A DNA stretch of 6,688 bases from Pontiella desulfatans. GTDB taxonomy: Bacteria; Verrucomicrobiota; Kiritimatiellia; Kiritimatiellales; Pontiellaceae. Below, one piece after another: positions 6,381 to 6,688 of this stretch. Location of the stretch: assembly GCA_029287275.1 (NCBI GenBank), contig JARFRL010000187.1:1-6688 (forward strand). Direction: 5' to 3'. Made by a program: the position numbers and the translations under genes. Numbering within the stretch: the stretch's first letter is position 1; the number at the start of each line of letters is the position of its first letter. The notes below the pieces were generated by a model that saw nothing but the letters and a program-made list of their open reading frames with translations, searched no databases and was not told the origin of the DNA.

Positions 6381-6688
6381 ATGAAGGAATTCACCAAGGG
6401 ACTCTGGAAGGAAAATCCGGTTCTGGTGCTGCTGCTCGGCATGTGCCCGACGCTGGGGGTCACCTCCAGCGCCACGAACGGCCTCGGCATGGGCGTCGCG
6501 ACGATGTTCGTGCTGCTCGGCAGCAACGTCGTGGTTTCAAGCATCCGGAAAATCGTTCCCAAGAAAATCCGCATCCCGGTCTACATCGTGGTGATCGCGA
6601 CCTTCGTGACCATCATCGATCTGGTCATGCAGGCCTACGCGCCGCCCTCGCTCTACAACGCGCTCGGCATCTTCATTCCGCTGATCGT
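6381..6688 (+). CDS. rnfE: Rnf complex subunit RnfE (membrane core), 5' part
   Basis: The first 102 codons of RnfE (usual length a little over 200 residues) are present, and the gene runs off the window end. It starts MKEFTKGLWKENPVLVLLLG and continues MCPTLGVTSSATNGLGMG (21-38), the hallmark RnfE/NqrD N-terminus, then IRKIVPKKIRIPVYIVVIATFVT (55-77) and LYNALGIFIPLIV at the edge. RnfE is homologous to RnfA and packs with it in opposite membrane orientation. Cys22 matches Cys27 of RnfA as a probable ligand of the shared intramembrane iron-sulfur cluster. The second ligand region (expected N-C-A just past PLIV) is outside the window. AAAGGAG at 6364-6370 lies 10 bases upstream of the ATG, and rnfG ends 2 bases before it. 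Confidence 0.95.
   Translation, partial: MKEFTKGLWKENPVLVLLLGMCPTLGVTSSATNGLGMGVATMFVLLGSNVVVSSIRKIVPKKIRIPVYIVVIATFVTIIDLVMQAYAPPSLYNALGIFIPLI

Overview
This GC-rich window carries most of an Rnf electron-transport operon in the order rnfA-rnfB-rnfC-rnfD-rnfG-rnfE, all on the + strand. The last gene, rnfE, is cut by the window end. Upstream lie the 3' end of a lipid A-type acyltransferase gene, a complete CPA1-type Na+/H+ antiporter gene, and a small ribbon-helix-helix (RHH)-like gene on the - strand.

Layout. Positions 2-187 encode the C-terminus of an LpxL/HtrB-like acyltransferase. After 27 bases comes the antiporter (215-1435), probably on the same transcript. A perfect 10-bp hairpin sits exactly on the antiporter stop codon. 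Its U-tract lies on the - strand side, so it reads as the terminator of the convergent RHH-like gene (1653 down to 1474). Between that gene and rnfA (start 1931) is a 277-base AT-rich divergent control region with short palindromes and no convincing promoter. From 1931 to the window end the rnf genes are packed with gaps of 11, -4, 4, 3 and 2 bases, each with its own Shine-Dalgarno sequence, as expected for one polycistronic operon encoding one membrane complex.

Function. Rnf couples ferredoxin:NAD+ electron transfer to Na+ or H+ translocation. RnfB is the ferredoxin-side iron-sulfur protein and RnfC the NADH/FMN-side subunit. RnfD and RnfG carry covalent flavin, and RnfA and RnfE form the membrane core. 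The ion used cannot be told from this sequence. The adjacent antiporter could link Na+ and H+ gradients, but it is separated from rnf by the - strand gene.

Organism. The acyltransferase implies a Gram-negative outer membrane with lipid A, and Rnf points to an anaerobic or facultative metabolism. The long, multi-cluster RnfB differs from the short enterobacterial RsxB although the gene order is the same. Together with the style of the RHH-like protein this makes me suspect a PVC-group bacterium (Kiritimatiellota, Verrucomicrobiota or Lentisphaerota). That is a guess from impression, not shown by the sequence.

The most notable observations are a C-terminal ferredoxin module in RnfB that has cleanly lost one of its two predicted [4Fe-4S] sites, and the small divergent RHH-like gene with its terminator embedded in the antiporter's last codons. 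I see no wholly new system here.
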